NCBI RefSeq assembly: GCF_000213655.1
Contig: NC_015554.1
Span: 4,340,001-4,404,000, forward strand
Length of the DNA stretch: 64,000 nt
Source of the DNA: Alteromonas naphthalenivorans
GTDB taxonomy: Bacteria; Pseudomonadota; Gammaproteobacteria; Enterobacterales; Alteromonadaceae
Reading direction: 5' to 3'
The notes beneath the pieces were generated by a model. That model made no database searches. It was given only the letters and a program-made list of their open reading frames with translations, and had not been told where the DNA came from. The translations under genes were made by a program, and so were the position numbers. This document shows, piece after piece, positions 62,888 to 64,000 of the stretch. Positions within the stretch are counted from its first letter, which is position 1, and the number at the start of each line of letters is the position of its first letter.

Positions 62888-64000
62888 TTAACCACAACAG
62901 TCTTGATGGTTTTCTTCACGCTGTGCCAACCTAGCATTGACTTTTTTAACGCCCAATCGAGCCATTAGTGCAGCAAGAAGAATAGCGCACGCTGCATAGA
63001 GCGCTTGAATGTTAGCACCATGACTGTGTAGTTGGCTTTCCATATGAATTAAGCCTTCTAACGATAACGCTGACACCGCGTAATTAAGCAAATAGCCAAA
63101 CCCAATACTGGCTGTGATTACACTAAACAAATACAAACACAGGGTTCTAAAACCCATTTCTTGTTTGATCATGCCCATGGTAGAAACATTAGTAGCCGGC
63201 CCTGCCATGAGAAATACCAGCACCGCGCCAGGAGATAACCCAGCAGCTAAAAAACCCACTGCAAGCGGCGTAGATGCCGTGGCGCAAATATACATAGGAA
63301 TGCCAATGATGGCCATGACCAACATAGCGATAACCCCATCACCCCATTGAGTGAGAAAGTCTGTTGGTACCCAAGTTTTGATGGCTGCGGCTAAGGCTAG
63401 GCCAATAAGTAGCCATACCACAATATCTTCCAGCAATTTACCCGAGGCATAACGAAGCACTTGGGTAAGTTTGTTTGCTTGTTTTACTGATTCACCCTGA
63501 GTAGTGGCCGTGCCATCGCAACAACGTGTGGTTGGCTTTTCACTAGCACAACAACTCGTTTGCGCTTTATCCAACGATGCGGCTTCTTCTTGCTCTGGAG
63601 CTACAGAGGATTCACTTGAACAGCAAGATACACTGCCCGCGTGTTTATGTGGGTGCTGATGAGAGCCTTTATGAGAGTGAGTATGTGAATGTGCCGGTTT
63701 CTGAGACTTAGCGCCATCAAACCATCTCACCATAAGACCAGCATAGATTGCGCTAGCAATAGCGGCTATTGGCCTAACGATGGCGTACAGGGGGCCTAGT
63801 AATGCGTAAGAAACAGAAACACTGTCAACCCCTGTTTCAGGCGTAGAAACTAGAAATGAAATTGTCGATGGTTTAGAGGCGCCACTTCTACGCAGCCCTA
63901 TCGCAGCGGGAATAACGCCACAAGAACATAAAGGTAATGGAGCACCTATTACCGCGGCTTTCGTGATAGAGGCGGTTGAGCTGCTTCCCATGTGGCGCTC
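62888..64000 (-). CDS. SO_0444-family Cu/Zn efflux permease (5' end outside window)
   Basis: The frame continues to the right edge (ERHMG...), so the first part of the gene is missing; ATG at 63991 is internal. The product is a polytopic permease with the motif GAPLPLCSCGVIPAAIGLRRSGASK and its second half MYICATASTPLAVGFLAAGLSPGAVLVFL. Between them is a cytoplasmic or periplasmic loop very rich in His and Cys (HSHTHSHKGSHQHPHKH, SVSCCSSE, TSCCASE, RCCDG), a probable metal-binding region, and the C-terminus ends HQDCCG. The family is named for Shewanella SO_0444, a Cu/Zn efflux permease. The usual ArsR-type partner is not in view. Confidence 0.88.
   Translation of the reverse strand, partial: ERHMGSSSTASITKAAVIGAPLPLCSCGVIPAAIGLRRSGASKPSTISFLVSTPETGVDSVSVSYALLGPLYAIVRPIAAIASAIYAGLMVRWFDGAKSQKPAHSHTHSHKGSHQHPHKHAGSVSCCSSESSVAPEQEEAASLDKAQTSCCASEKPTTRCCDGTATTQGESVKQANKLTQVLRYASGKLLEDIVVWLLIGLALAAAIKTWVPTDFLTQWGDGVIAMLVMAIIGIPMYICATASTPLAVGFLAAGLSPGAVLVFLMAGPATNVSTMGMIKQEMGFRTLCLYLFSVITASIGFGYLLNYAVSALSLEGLIHMESQLHSHGANIQALYAACAILLAALMARLGVKKVNARLAQREENHQDCCG

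Overview
The window looks like a chromosomal segment from a marine gammaproteobacterium of the Alteromonadales, most likely Alteromonas or a close relative. This rests on gene content and order: an enterobacterial-style priA-ftsN-hslVU / rpmE / metJ-metF neighbourhood, ftsYEX near rpoH, and dksA-gluQ-pcnB-folK-panB-panC. It also rests on genes typical of marine Gammaproteobacteria (panP, an SO_0444-type metal permease, EAL-HDOD proteins, a Fiu/PiuC-type iron pair). No database search was possible, so the genus is inference. I see no tRNA, rRNA, CRISPR array, prophage or intact insertion sequence.

Left part (1-10.4 kb): the end of a response regulator with a degenerate HD-GYP-like domain, glutathione reductase, an orphan molybdopterin oxidoreductase, a large secreted beta-propeller/amidohydrolase protein, a MITE-like palindromic element, and a class I HMG-CoA reductase gene broken by a one-base frameshift.

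The main accessory locus is at 10.7-15.8 kb. It is a five-gene operon: HlyD-type adaptor, C39-peptidase ABC exporter, LuxR-type HTH regulator, a 74-residue precursor with a textbook double-glycine leader, and an MvdD/PsnB-like ATP-grasp ligase. This is a graspetide (side-chain ester or amide cross-linked RiPP) cluster. The 38-residue predicted core has one ITLAIGED segment resembling half of the plesiocin TTxxxxEE motif. A small hairpin between precursor and ligase could set their expression ratio.

The middle (15.8-41 kb) is mostly housekeeping. It holds hslVU with a near-consensus sigma-32 promoter, ftsN, priA, rpmE, maeB, metJ/metF with tandem met boxes between them, yihY, dtd and rpoH. Two tandem EAL-HDOD paralogues sit between rpoH and ftsXEY. 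ftsY carries a 15-unit hexanucleotide repeat coding for (EA)n. rsmD, yjaG and yhgN follow. pepB is interrupted by an in-frame amber codon.

From 41 to 53 kb come sfsA, dksA, gluQ, pcnB (which appears to start at a non-canonical AUC/AUU codon, as in E. coli), folK, panB and panC. panP, an aspartate decarboxylase that can supply PanC with beta-alanine, converges on them. A degenerate EAL protein and a yadG-yadH-trmB-like operon follow; the operon's leader carries a 16-bp tandem repeat.

The right end (53-64 kb) has a two-component system resembling the marine dedicated-sortase type but without a sortase nearby, a Fur-box-preceded TonB receptor with a PiuC-like dioxygenase, a coupled cupredoxin/outer-membrane barrel pair, a CNNM-CBS protein, and the 3' part of a His/Cys-rich SO_0444-type permease cut by the window edge.
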